Shown: positions 20,140 through 30,300 of the stretch, piece by piece
How positions within the stretch are numbered: the stretch's first letter is position 1
Layout: every line of letters starts with the position of its first letter
Notes under the pieces: generated by a model
What the model saw: only the letters and a program-made list of their open reading frames with translations
Database searches by the model: none
What the model was told of the DNA's origin: nothing
Made by a program: the position numbers and the translations under genes
Assembly: GCA_047967505.1 (NCBI GenBank)
Contig: CM106541.1
DNA from: Dipteris shenzhenensis
Taxonomy: Eukaryota; Polypodiophyta; Polypodiopsida; Gleicheniales
DNA length: 64,000 bases
Reading direction: 5' to 3' (one strand)

Positions 20140-21081
20140 AAATTAAAAATTTGAGCAAGGAGCAAAAAGCAGTTATATCCGACTCTCCACCCACAATTGT
20201 GGTCATCATTCTACTTTGCTACAAGGCATGTTACATACTCTATTTGATCTTCTAAGTCACCTTCCATTTGCATAAGTGCATCTATAGCACCTACCAACTT
20301 TCGAGCCGATCTACACATCAAAATAGAAAACATAAATGAATGTGCGCATTGCATAGGATGCATCTCATTGACGTAATTATGACACAAGCAGGTTATACTT
20401 ACTCTGACACACTGCCATGGATAGATGCTATTGAATTGACAAAGAAACATTGCTTGGCTAATATGTCCACAATTACCAAGCTCCAATGCGAGCTGCATTA
20501 TCAATTAAGAATAATTATTATTTGATATAATCCTCCACAATGTAAGAGATAAGCTAGGTAGGGATTGATACTCACTCCTCGTGATATGCAGTAAAGATAA
20601 CTCATGCCGCAGTCAAATCAACAGGTTGCAACCACTTAAAAACATCATCTATGGTCTTTTGCTTATTGCTAAGTACACTAGAAACAAAAGGATCGACCAT
20701 ATATGCACATCTCTATATATATAGGGGAAGCTGTTCTAAAACCATACTGCAATAAAAAGAAAAGAATATTAGTCCATTTGATCCAATGGAAATACAAAAG
20801 CATAAAGTCAATAAAAAGTTTGTGTCAAACCTGAGGATGGCTATTATGACCTTGTCATTAACCTCTTTCTTGAAGTTTATAAGGATTGAAATGTCCTCTT
20901 CATCAAATAGAAAAGTAAGAGGTTGTTCTCGAACTTGAAATGACTTCTCCATTTGCTACAAGGTATGATTATTTTCTAGAGTCATCCGATGGATAGCTAG
21001 AGCAGCTTTGCTTTCTTGAGATGAGCTTTCTATATTCTCTACTCTAGCTATGTCCTCCTCATCCTCCTCCTTTCCCTTCTT
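20140..21081 (-). pseudogene. first Ulp1-like domain (unit A, four exons)
   Basis: Inferred exons are 21,081-20,831, 20,746-20,576, 20,492-20,403 and 20,310-about 20,140. Donors are GTTTGA, GTGAGT and GTAAGT and acceptors end in AG. The catalytic block SHWSLVIVDI sits in the third exon (His present). In family C48 a YYDSL-like motif follows, but here it reads FFVNSI, so the Asp is Asn. The fourth exon has the DCG-like motif as HNCGWRVGYN (Cys kept); the usually conserved oxyanion-hole Gln just before it is a TAG. Other breaks are TAG near 20,957, TAG near 20,722 and TGA in the second exon. It is not functional as it stands. Confidence 0.6.
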
Positions 21082-21243
21082 CTATAAAAGGATAAAATAA
21101 TTATGAGATTCAAAATTTTAAATTAATTATAAATTTAAAAAGGCCTTTAAATGAATAAAGAAAATTAAACATAAGTTTTCATACCTCTAGATATCTTTGT
21201 GGTCTTTTTATGTAACCTTCTGAGGCAAGGTCAGTGTCATATC

Positions 21244-21414
21244 TGAGAGTGCTCTCAACGGAAGCAAGAACGGAAGAGGGAGAGAGAGAAATAGAGAGCC
21301 ACACAAGTTTTGGTGGGTGCAGAACCACCCTAATCTTCTTTTTCATTCATTTATATATGTGTTTGAGTATTGTACATAACTGGGGTAAAGGCACAGTGAC
21401 CTTTAACCCCCACA
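21244..21414 (-). repeat. 3' LTR of Copia-1
   Basis: 171 bp, differing from the 5' copy at about four positions (for example 'caacggaagc' versus 'caacgaaagc'). Confidence 0.95.
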
Positions 21415-21450
21415 ACCTCCCACTTAAAGGACAATGTGCCTTTAAGGGAG
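21415..21450 (-). promoter_or_regulatory. polypurine tract with overlapping stem-loop (Copia-1)
   Basis: In coding sense the bases just before the 3' LTR read CTCCCTTAAAGG, a short loop, then CCTTTAAGTGGGAGGT. The two arms pair almost perfectly, and the right arm contains the purine tract AAGTGGGAGGT that should prime plus-strand synthesis. The same arrangement is found in Copia-2 at 32,968-33,002. Confidence 0.75.
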
Positions 21451-21467
21451 AAGAACCAGTGAGCATA

Positions 21468-24400
21468 CTATCCAATGCCCATCAATACATGACAATACTC
21501 AAACCGCTGACTAGGTAGACTCTTCGTCAGCGTATCTACAGGGTTATCATCTGTATGAACCTTGACAAGCTCTATGCGCTTGTCCTCAAGTACCTTCCTG
21601 ATGAAATGGTACCTGACCTCAATGTGTTTGGTCTTTGCATGAAAGACCGGATTCTATGCTAGCTGAATAGCACTCATGGAATCACTATGCAATGTCGGTA
21701 CACCTGTATGAGTCCCCAAATCTCCCACTAGCCGATCAAGCCATATAGCCTCCTTGCAACCCTCTATGGCTGCAACATACTTAGCCTCTGTGGTAGACAA
21801 AGCAACGCACTTCTGTGCGCGAGACATCCATGACACTGCACCACTTGCAAAGGTGAACACATAACCAGAAGTGGATCTCCTACTATCCACATGCCCTGCA
21901 TAGTCTGAATCTGTGTACCCAAGTACACGCATGTCTCCTCTACCAAAGCAGATGCACATCACCCTTCATGTACCTCATGATGCACTTAACTACCTCCTAA
22001 TGCCTCTTTCCTCGATCAGCCATATACCGGCTAACAACTCCCACTGCAAATGCAATGTCTGGTCTAGTAGCTATCATAGCATACATAAGACTCCCAACTG
22101 CTGATGCATAAGGAACCTTGGCCATCATGGCCCTTTCCTCATCTGATTTGGGACTATCTGTATGACTCAGTTTCACATATGGAGGCAATGGAGTACTCAC
22201 TGCCTTCCCCCCCTCCATATTGAAATGCTGCAATACTTTTGTAATATACTCTTTTTGTGAAAGCCAAAGGAGTTTCCTACTCCGATCACGCGTGATGCGC
22301 ATACCAAGAATATGACCTGCAAGTCCCAAATCCTTCATATCAAAGGCCTCATGCAACTTCGCCTTTAATACATCTAGCTCATAAGTATTCTTGCTAGCCA
22401 ATAGCATATAATCCACATATAGTGCCAGGATTATCAGGCTATTATCCTTAGCCCTTTTAGTGTAGAGGCAGTGATCAATTTCACTCCTTCTAAAACCCTG
22501 GGACCAAATGAAAGCATCAAACTTCTGATACCATTCTCTAGGCGCTTGCTTAAGACCATAGAGACTCTTCTTCAGCTTGCAAACTAAATGTTCTTTGCCC
22601 TTTTCTTCAAAGCCTTCTGGCTGCACCATGTAAATTTCCTCATGCAAATCCCCATGCAAGAAAGCTGTCTTGACATCCATCTGCATAAGCTCCATATCCT
22701 CTGCTGCCACTAGTCCAAGCATGCATCTAAGTGTGGTCATCTTCACAACCGGAGAGAATATCCCATCAAAGTCCACACCCTTCTCTTGCTTGAACCCTTT
22801 AGCAACCAAACGGGCCTTGTACCTAGGCACATCATCACCTGTGACCTTCATCTTGTAGACCCATTTACATGGCAATGCTTTCTATCCATGTGGCAAAGAA
22901 ACCAAGTCCCAAGTCTTATTCTTCATAAGTGAACTCATCTCTGATTGCATAGCATACTCCCACTTGCGTTGATCCTCACACATCATAGCCTCTCTGTAGC
23001 AAGAAGGCTCCCTGCAATCAGTAAGCATCACATAGTCTACCCCTAGAACAAACTTATCAGGCGGTCTAGACACTCTAGATGATCTTCTCAAGGGCATTTC
23101 AGCTTGCTGTCCCACCTACATATCAGCACATTTGGCTCATCATTTCCACCAATAGATGATCCATCATCTACCGTTGATTGTATACCTATGGGAGTACTTG
23201 GTGGTACCATTTCTTGCACATTTGGTGCATGGACAGCTTGCTGTCTATCAACATATGCAAGTGGATTCACATCCTGGAAAGTGATTCTCCTCATTTCCAC
23301 ATCCCTCATGGGTGCCTTATGCATCTTCTTCTCATTGAAGACCACATCATGGCTGCGTATGATCTTCTTTGCTTCTGGATCCTAGAGACGATAGCCCATC
23401 TCTCCACTTTCACCATAACCCAGAAAGATGCATTTCCTAGACTTAGGACATAGCTTCTTTTGAAGCTCTTTTGGCACATGTGCATATGCCTCACACCCAA
23501 ATATATGCAAATGAGAGTAAGAGGGATTCTTGCCACTCCATGCCTCTTCAGGAATACCACCATCCAAACTCTTACTAGGTGATCTATTGATCACATGCAC
23601 TGCAGTGCTCATTGCCTCAGCCCAAAAACCACCAGAAAGACTTGCATTGGAAAGCATGCATTGCAACCTTTCTTGAATGGTAGGGTTCATCTTTTCTGCA
23701 ACTGGATTTTGCTCTGGAGTACGAGGGGATGTGAGCTCCCTCTTAATCCCACGTGTATCACAGAAATGCTGAAAGTCATGAGAGAGATACTCTCCACCAT
23801 TGTCAGTCCCTAGGCATTTAAGCGTTCTACTTGACTGATTCTCAACCAAGGCCAGCCATTTCTGAAATACCTGGAACACATCACTCTTCCAAGCTATAGC
23901 ATAAGCCCACACTTTCCTAGTTGCATCATCAATGAATGTCACATAGTATTCAGCCCTGCCTAATGACCGTGTAGGCATGGGACCACATACGTCTGAATGC
24001 ACCAAATCAAGCTTTTCAAACTCTTTCTTTCCCCTTCTTTTATGGGCTGATTTAGTCTGCTTCTCATAGAGACAGTGCTCACAAAATTCAAAATCAGAGA
24101 AACTCAAATGCGGTACATAACCCAAATGGCATAAGAGTTTCATTCCATTCTGGCTCATGTGCCCCAACCTGCAATGCCACAAAGAAGTGCTTGGCTGCTC
24201 GATTATTGCAACCACATGATCAAATACCCCTGATACATGTAAGGGATACAAAGTCCCACACTTGGCACCCCTGGCCAAAAGCATAGAGCCCTTCTGAATT
24301 TTCCAACTCTGAAAGCCAAAAGTGGTGTGAAAACCAGCATCATCTAGCTTACCCACTGTAATAAGACTCTTGGTCAACTTAGGCACATGTCTCACATGTT

Positions 24401-25521
24401 TCAAAACAAATGCAGACCCATTTTCAAAAGAAAACTTTATGTCACCTACTCCCACTATGTCACATGCATAGTCATTTCCAAGATGCACACAACCTGTGTT
24501 TCCACTGTCATAAGTGGAGAACCATTCCCTATGGGGAGTAACATGGAATGAAGCACCAGAATCCAAAATCCAATCTTGGGAATATGCATCATCTGAAGTG
24601 GTAAGCAACTCTGCAGATAAACTAGACATGAAGAGAACGTCATTGTCACTATCATGTGTGACTGCATTGATCTCCTCGATCTTCACTTTTCCTTTGTCCT
24701 CCCTTGGACTCTCTTCCTTTTGATTTGCACCCCAATTTGCATTCTTTTTCTTATCCTTTTGCTCTCTTTTCAGCTTGTAGCAATCCTTTTTCATATGGCC
24801 CTTCTTGCCACAGTGGTAACACTCAATGTTCCGTGTCCTGGATTTGCTACGAGACTTCCCTCTTTCTTGGGACTTCCCCCTGAACTGTGATCTACCCCTT
24901 TGCACATTTAAGGCTGCATCCTGCTTATTGCCATCCATAGACTTCCGTCTTATCTCCTCGGCCAACAAGCTACCCACAACATCATCAAATTTTAGTACTC
25001 CACCAGGTGCAGAGTTACTGATAGCTGTACGAAAGGTATCCCATGAGGATGGCAATGAACATAAGAGAAATATTGCCTTAGTCTCCACATCAAAATTCAT
25101 CTTCTGAGCCTGAAGCTTGCTGAAAATAATATTGAATTCATTCAAGTGAGAAGCAATGGAGACCCCTTCCTTCATCTGCAGCTCAAACAACCTCTTCATG
25201 AGGTAAACTTTATTAGAGGCAGTTTCCTTTTCATAAGGGGTACACAGTTTCTTCCACAAATCTTCCATAGTCTGCTCATTTACTACTGTGAAATAAACTG
25301 ACTCTGCAAGATGAAGTCTAATAGTAGATTTTGCTAATGCATCCAACTCATTCCAATCATCCTCAGACATTTGCAGGCTTAGCTTCAATCCCTGCCAAGG
25401 GTTTAATCTGCTTCTTTTGAATAAGTACATCCCTTATCTGTTCTTTCCACAAAGAAAAGTTTGTCCCATCAAACTTTTTAATGGTGAAAAACTCCTTTTT
25501 AGACATGGAAGAGGATGCCAT
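21468..25521 (-). pseudogene. Copia-1 gag-pol polyprotein, interrupted
   Basis: It begins at ATG 25,521 (MASSSMSKKEFFTIKKFDG), a copia gag start. A frameshift near 25,370 precedes MSEDDWNELDALAKS. Then come the zinc knuckle CYHCGKKGHMKKDC, the protease site WILDSGASFHVTPH, the integrase zinc region (LWHCRLGHM ... CEHCLYEKQ) and the catalytic core (VHSDVCGPM, GTDNGGEY, TPEQNPVAEKMN). The RT part has KWVYKMK, GLKQAPREWY and YVDYM where YVDDM is usual. RNase H shows YTDSDYAGHVD, and the end is HVLMGIG with TAG at 21,468-21,470. In-frame TAGs lie at 23,382, 23,116, 22,882, 21,997 and 21,654, with a frameshift near 21,962. No full-length protein can be made. Confidence 0.85.
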
Positions 25522-26917
25522 GATGCAAATAAAGCAAAATCCCAAATGCTAGTGCCTGCAAGAGAGAATCACACCAAATACCAGGTGCACCCAAATGTGT
25601 ATGCCACAATAGAGTGAAATATCACCAAAACTCAAAGCTCAAAGTATCAAAAGATGCATCTGACTCATGTGCATATACTATGCATCCATATGAGCAAATC
25701 TGGCCCAAAAGAAAATGCCAACTGCATTGGCAATCCGAAATGCCAATAAGTGCCAAATGACTCAAGCATAAACACCGTCCACTGGCATATGCATCAATAA
25801 TATCTCATCCAAGAGTGCATAGCACTATCAGTGCATCACCTGCAATGTGTCAAAGTTGTCCCTCAGCATAAAATAGCATCCATGTGCAAAGCGTCCATAA
25901 AAAATAGCATCCCACAAGGTAATTTGGGCCTATCAACGCATCCAATAAGGACCGTAATGCATCCAAACGGCCTATAAATCATCTAGTGCAACCCAATGCA
26001 TACCACGAATGAGCGCACACTACTCAAACTGCAACCAAAGTGATCTGCATAAGGTATGCTCAAGAAATCATAGTCCCACGGTAATGACCGCTACTGAAAA
26101 TAGAACCTGAGATGCCTCAAAACATGGGCGCCATTGCATAATCGGACTCAGCAATAAAATCTGCAAATATCTCTCTTTTGCCAGAACTCCAAGATCCCAA
26201 CCGATGAGTGAGAAATGGGAGTCAACACTTATCCACTACCATGTGGCATAAATCTAAGGTTTCAAAACCTTAGAATGAAAAATGCATAACAGAGAGACAA
26301 AATCCAATACACAGAGATCTATAACTCTGAAAATACTCCACCGAATTGCACAAGAACTGATAGGTAGGGGTTTTTGCACGTCCGAAACGCAATGGGACAG
26401 ACGGTTTTGGAAACCGTGGTCTCAATCACTGGGTCCAACATACGGACTGAAAAACGTTTTTGGAAACAAAGCTATTTGTAAACTCCACCAGAGTGCGAAT
26501 GATGAGCAACATAGAAGTTTTAGGACCTCCTGAGTCCACCGGAACTGACATATCTGCAAATGGTTGCTTCAAACTTGAGTTCCAACACCCGGGCAAAAAA
26601 TGCAGAAACTGACACAGTGAGTCAAAAATCCAATGAAATGATCCCAGATTCAAGAATGAAGGTGTTTCCAAGCTCCTGAAGTGAAGTGGACACCAAAAGC
26701 AAGCAATAGTTGCCTAAATGACTTTTTCTTTGAAAACACTTAACAGGCTCTCAAAACCACTTCGCAAAGCCAAAGTGACTTTTCCAAAGGTTCCTCCAAG
26801 GTCTTTGCACACTTGAATGCAAGTAAAGTCCCCCACAAAGCTCCCACACAGCTTCTCCTTCCTCCCACAGAGCAGCTGAGCTTCAAGCATTCATGCACAC
26901 TCAGCTAGATCACCCGA
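25522..26917 (-). other. Copia-1 untranslated leader
   Basis: About 1.4 kb between the primer-binding site and the gag ATG. No gene is seen. In coding sense it should hold the packaging and dimerisation signals. Confidence 0.5.
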
Positions 26918-26929
26918 GCTCTGATACCA
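26918..26929 (-). promoter_or_regulatory. primer-binding site of Copia-1 (initiator tRNA-Met)
   Basis: In coding sense TGGTATCAGAGC, two bases inside the 5' LTR; an exact match to the standard plant site. Confidence 0.95.
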
Positions 26930-26931
26930 GT

Positions 26932-27102
26932 TGAGAGTGCTCTCAACGAAAGCAAGAACGAAAGAGGGAGAGAGAGAAACAGAGAGCCACACAAGTTTTG
27001 GTGGGTGCAGAACCACCCTAATCTTCTTTTTCATTCATTTATATATGTGTTTGAGTATTGTACATAGCTGGGGTAAAGGCACAGTGACCTTTAACCCCCA
27101 CA
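26932..27102 (-). repeat. 5' LTR of Copia-1
   Basis: 171 bp. In coding sense it begins TGTGGGGGTTAAAGG and contains a TATA-like CATATATAAATG about 60-70 bases in. It ends with the near-palindrome TGAGAGCACTCTCA. Confidence 0.95.
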
Positions 27103-27629
27103 ATATCCATCTTCTTCAGCTTCCTTACTATCGCTGGTGTCCTCACTATCATATCCAGAGCTTTTAGCATTTTCATCATCTTTGTTGCTCTCGTCATACA
27201 TGACCATCTCTATGTCAGCATCCTCTTCATGTGAGATCGAACCTTTCTGATCATACTTTATTGTGGGAGAAGCCACGGTATCAAGGTATTCCAAGCAAGC
27301 AGGGCTCTCAATAATATTTACATGGTGTCCTTTTCTAATAAGAGCTTTAAAAAAATGTCCCATTCGACACAATGTGACTTCCCATCCGGACGGCAGCAAA
27401 AATTCCATCATACTAATTAAAAGATCAACACTTTTTGCTAGCCTTTCATTGTGATTTGCGTTGCGATGGAGGGGACTTGGAGCTTCATGCTCTTCCAGCA
27501 GTAGTTGCAATCTCTTTGCATTCCCTCTTATGTTGTTCTGTAAGGAGTGATCATTGTAAGGGCTCTTCATGCACAAGAAAAAGGTTTCAAGACTCTGTAT
27601 CTTGAGACCACATTCTCTCTTATCCCTTT
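27103..27629 (-). pseudogene. middle exon segment of the Ulp1-like gene
   Basis: This exon part is trapped between TR-GAG-1 and Copia-1. It is open throughout: KRECGLKIQSLETFFLC, then NAKRLQLLLEEHEAPS, SGWEVTLCRMGHFFKALIRK and an acidic stretch (NKDDENAKSS...). At its left end it joins in frame to 21,243-21,185 across the Copia-1 insertion (EDGY, then DTDLASEGYI). That exon ends at a donor, CTAGAG|GTATGA, at 21,185. Confidence 0.6.
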
Positions 27630-27926
27630 TGATGGGATATCTCAAGGTGTATGCCTCAGGCACACCTTGGTTTCTATGTGTGAGTGCTAGAGGCACAGTT
27701 AGGTGCCCACAAGCACAGTTAGGTGGTGGAAGAGCCACATAGGATGATTGAGAGAATCTAGGAGCAGATTGAGGAGATGATTGTGGAGCTATGAAGTCAT
27801 CAGTGATGTTAGTGAGCATGTATGAGGTGCCTACTTAAGGACCTCACTCTTCTTCATTCTACAAGCAAGTAATGCAAGTATTCTGAGTTTGTGTCCACTC
27901 TTTCCTTTCCTTTCAGCTTACCAACA
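27630..27926 (+). repeat. 5' LTR of TR-GAG-1
   Basis: 297 bp, TG...CA. It is closely related to the 290-bp LTRs at 40,649 and 43,015. Confidence 0.95.
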
Positions 27927-27938
27927 TGGTATCAGAGC
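27927..27938 (+). promoter_or_regulatory. primer-binding site of TR-GAG-1
   Basis: TGGTATCAGAGC directly after the LTR; complementary to initiator tRNA-Met. Confidence 0.95.
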
Positions 27939-28794
27939 CCTTTGATCCCCCTTGAGCCCATTTCTGCCACATCATCTTCTTCTTCTTCATCTTCTTCTTC
28001 TCCATTTTCCTCTTTCTTCCCAAAATCTTTGAGAGCTTGGTTCTCCACCTACAAACGACCATTGCCCAAACCCTCTGAGCTGGAAACTCCTCTAGTATGG
28101 GCGAACTTCCACCTGCAAGCAATTGAAGAAGAAACGTCTGTGGTGGCTGCCATTCCCCAAACAACGCATTTTTTACCATTTCTTCTACTGCTCAATACTC
28201 CCTGCCTGCTCCGCCATTGCCTAAGCCCTCTTAGGAGTAGATGGGCAACCTTAAGACGAAGATTTTGAGCCATTTTTTAGCTCATTTGGTTCAGTAACGA
28301 GGGAGAAATCGTCAAAACTCAGGTTCAGACTGTAGCAACTCTCCCGGGCAAAAGTGCGCACCATTTCGTCGAACCTCTGTGCTGGACCCTCTCTGGTATA
28401 TGAGCTTTCTTTTGCTTCAGAAAGCCCTCTTTTCCTTGCTTTAAAGAGTGAGCTACAAGCCCTCCAAGTTCAGCCTTTTAGTTTTGACAGTTTTGGACAA
28501 GTTTTTGAAGATGATGCTACATAAAATGCTACTCTAGCATTTCTGGTTTTTTGAAACTTTCAATAACTTCAGTACAAGTGTGGCTTCAGTTTTGTTTTGA
28601 ATTGCTAGACCTGGTTTTGATTGGAAAGTATTTATTTTAGCCACTTCTATGAAGCATGTAAGAAGAAGCATCATTGATTGAATATTGGTCACTAGTCTTT
28701 GCTACATCAAGTACTCATATTTTGGAAGTCTTTCAATTATTTTTTGCCTTGTAAGAGAGATAGACACTGCCCAATATCTGGGTTAGACCCTCTC
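27939..28794 (+). other. TR-GAG-1 leader
   Basis: About 0.86 kb between primer-binding site and gag, starting with a TCT/TTC-rich tract (27,965-28,020). Part of it is conserved in TR-GAG-2 ('agagagcttggttctcc'-like block) and in the third relative at about 57,780-57,880. The open frame at 27,891-28,268 crosses the LTR border and is not called as a gene. Confidence 0.5.
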
Positions 28795-29625
28795 ATGGCT
28801 ACCCTATTGAATCTAGAGAAGTTCAATGGAAAGGGCTTCCACACATGGCAGATGAAGGTGAAATTTGCATTGATGAGGGAGAACTTATGGGTACTTGTCA
28901 AACCGACTCCTACCGCTTCTTCTACGGCCTCCAATGCTGGAGAATCCTCAACTCTGACACGACCGGCAAGGGATCCAGCTAGAGAAGAAAAAGCATATGG
29001 TATCATTGCTCTTGCTTTAGGAGATGATTATATTCACCATATCTCTGACTTGGAGTCTCCTTCAGAAGCTTGGCAGAAGCTTGACATGATTTTTGGTGCT
29101 AGCTCTCACATCTCTAAACTATCACTTAAAATCTCTTTCTTTGAATTGAAGATGGCTAGTGGTACTACTTTAGCAGCTCATGTCAACTATATGCGGAGTC
29201 TTATGACTCAATTAGCTTCTATCAACTCTCCTATTACTCCAGATGATGCTATGGCAGTGTTACTTAAGAGTATGCCTGAAGATTATGATCACATAGTTAC
29301 CACTTTGAAAAATCTTCCTAATCCTAATCTTGAAGGTATTATCTCTGCTCTCCAAGAAGAAGAAAGGCATATGGAGCTCAGGAAAGGCAATGACACTATT
29401 TATGCTGTAAAAGTCCAGAAGGGCAAGTATACCCCTTGCAATCACTGTGGAAAGACAAATCACCTTTCAAAGGACTGCTTCAAAATTAATCCATGCAAGC
29501 ACTGTGGCAAGAACAACCATAATGAGAAGTTTTGCAGAGCCAAAGCAAAGACAGAAAATGCAAATCTACTTTCAGTTGATGAGCCTCCACAAGATGAGGC
29601 ATCCTTTGAAGATTATGCATTTTAA
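28795..29625 (+). CDS. TR-GAG-1 copia-type gag (276 aa)
   Basis: I start at ATG 28,795 (MATLLNLEKFNGKGFHTWQM) because this is the usual copia gag N-terminus and the TR-GAG-2 copy starts at the matching place. The frame is open further upstream. A gag domain of the UBN2 type is visible (FHTWQMKVKFALMRENLW, AWQKLDMIFG, MPEDYDHIVTTLKNL). It is followed by two CCHC knuckles, CNHCGKTNHLSKDC and CKHCGKNNHNEKFC, at about residues 215-245, and an acidic end FEDYAF. The protein should form particles and bind RNA. The frame is intact, unlike TR-GAG-2. Confidence 0.93.
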   Translation: MATLLNLEKFNGKGFHTWQMKVKFALMRENLWVLVKPTPTASSTASNAGESSTLTRPARDPAREEKAYGIIALALGDDYIHHISDLESPSEAWQKLDMIFGASSHISKLSLKISFFELKMASGTTLAAHVNYMRSLMTQLASINSPITPDDAMAVLLKSMPEDYDHIVTTLKNLPNPNLEGIISALQEEERHMELRKGNDTIYAVKVQKGKYTPCNHCGKTNHLSKDCFKINPCKHCGKNNHNEKFCRAKAKTENANLLSVDEPPQDEASFEDYAF

Positions 29626-29998
29626 AACATCTCTATGTATGCTCCAGATCTCTCTTTTTATGTCAAGGTACTCAGCCTGGATAGTCCTCCAAAATGAACA
29701 AAATAAATTATTGTGTTTTGTGTGTTTTGTAAACACCTCTGGTCACCTTATGATGTAGGCCATGTGTATGTTTTGCTCCATGGTACCTCCTGCAGACATT
29801 GTGTGCATGTACATGCAGGGGAGATAACCATTGGAAGGTCTTTTTGTATCCCTTTCGTTTACCTTACACCCATGGGAACCCTTGCTAGCATGAGAACCTA
29901 GCCATAGATTTATCCTTGACCACCATGAGATGGCATGAGAAACTATGAGACTAGATGTATCCTTGACATAGCCTGAGGCATTCCTTTGAGGGGGGGTT
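29626..29998 (+). promoter_or_regulatory. conserved 3' UTR and polypurine tract of TR-GAG-1
   Basis: The noncoding block after gag ('cacctctggtcacc', 'gatgtaggccatgtg', 'catagatttatccttgacc', 'gagatggcatga') is shared with the elements ending at 43,014 and 59,736. It ends in a G-rich polypurine tract (about 29,988-29,998) before the 3' LTR. Confidence 0.75.
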
Positions 29999-30295
29999 TG
30001 ATGGGATATCTCAAGGTGTATGCCTCAGGCACACCTTGGTTTCTATGTGTGAGTGCTAGAGGCACAGTTAGGTGCCCACAAGCATAGTTAGGTGGTGGAA
30101 GAGCCACATAGGATGATTGAGAGAATCTAGGAGCAGATTGAGGAGATGATTGTGGAGCTCTGAAGTCATCAGTGATGTCAGTGAGCATGTATGAGGTGCC
30201 TACTTAAGGACCTCACTCTTCTTCATTCTACAAGCAAGTAATGCAAGTATTCTGAGTTTGTGTCCACTCTTTCCTTTCCTTTCAGCTTACCAACA
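29999..30295 (+). repeat. 3' LTR of TR-GAG-1
   Basis: 297 bp. It differs from the 5' copy at 'agcatagtta', 'gagctctgaag' and 'gatgtcagtg'. Confidence 0.95.
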
Positions 30296-30300
30296 CCTTT

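Larger units (their letters stand above)
21244..27102 (-). mobile_element. Copia-1: full-length Ty1/copia retrotransposon (5,859 bp)
   Basis: Two 171-bp LTRs and a perfect TSD ATATC (21,239-21,243 and 27,103-27,107) bound it. The LTRs differ at about four positions. The primer-binding site matches initiator tRNA-Met. The order gag, protease, integrase, RT, RNase H is that of Ty1/copia. The coding region is broken by five TAGs and at least two frameshifts. It inserted into an exon of the Ulp1-like gene. Confidence 0.95.
27630..30295 (+). mobile_element. TR-GAG-1: gag-only LTR retroelement (2,666 bp)
   Basis: Two 297-bp LTRs (TGATGGGATATC ... TTACCAACA) and a perfect TSD CCTTT (27,625-27,629 and 30,296-30,300) bound it. 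The LTRs differ at about three positions. It has an initiator tRNA-Met primer-binding site and a polypurine tract, but the only gene is a copia-type gag. There is no protease, integrase, RT or RNase H. This fits the TR-GAG class of non-autonomous plant elements. It must borrow enzymes from a copia element. It lies in an exon of the Ulp1-like gene, in the opposite orientation. Confidence 0.93.

Noticed and set aside
27891-28268. A 125-codon gene at the TR-GAG-1 leader
   Set aside because: The frame starts inside the LTR, crosses the primer-binding site and is a serine-rich low-complexity run; no counterpart is open in TR-GAG-2.
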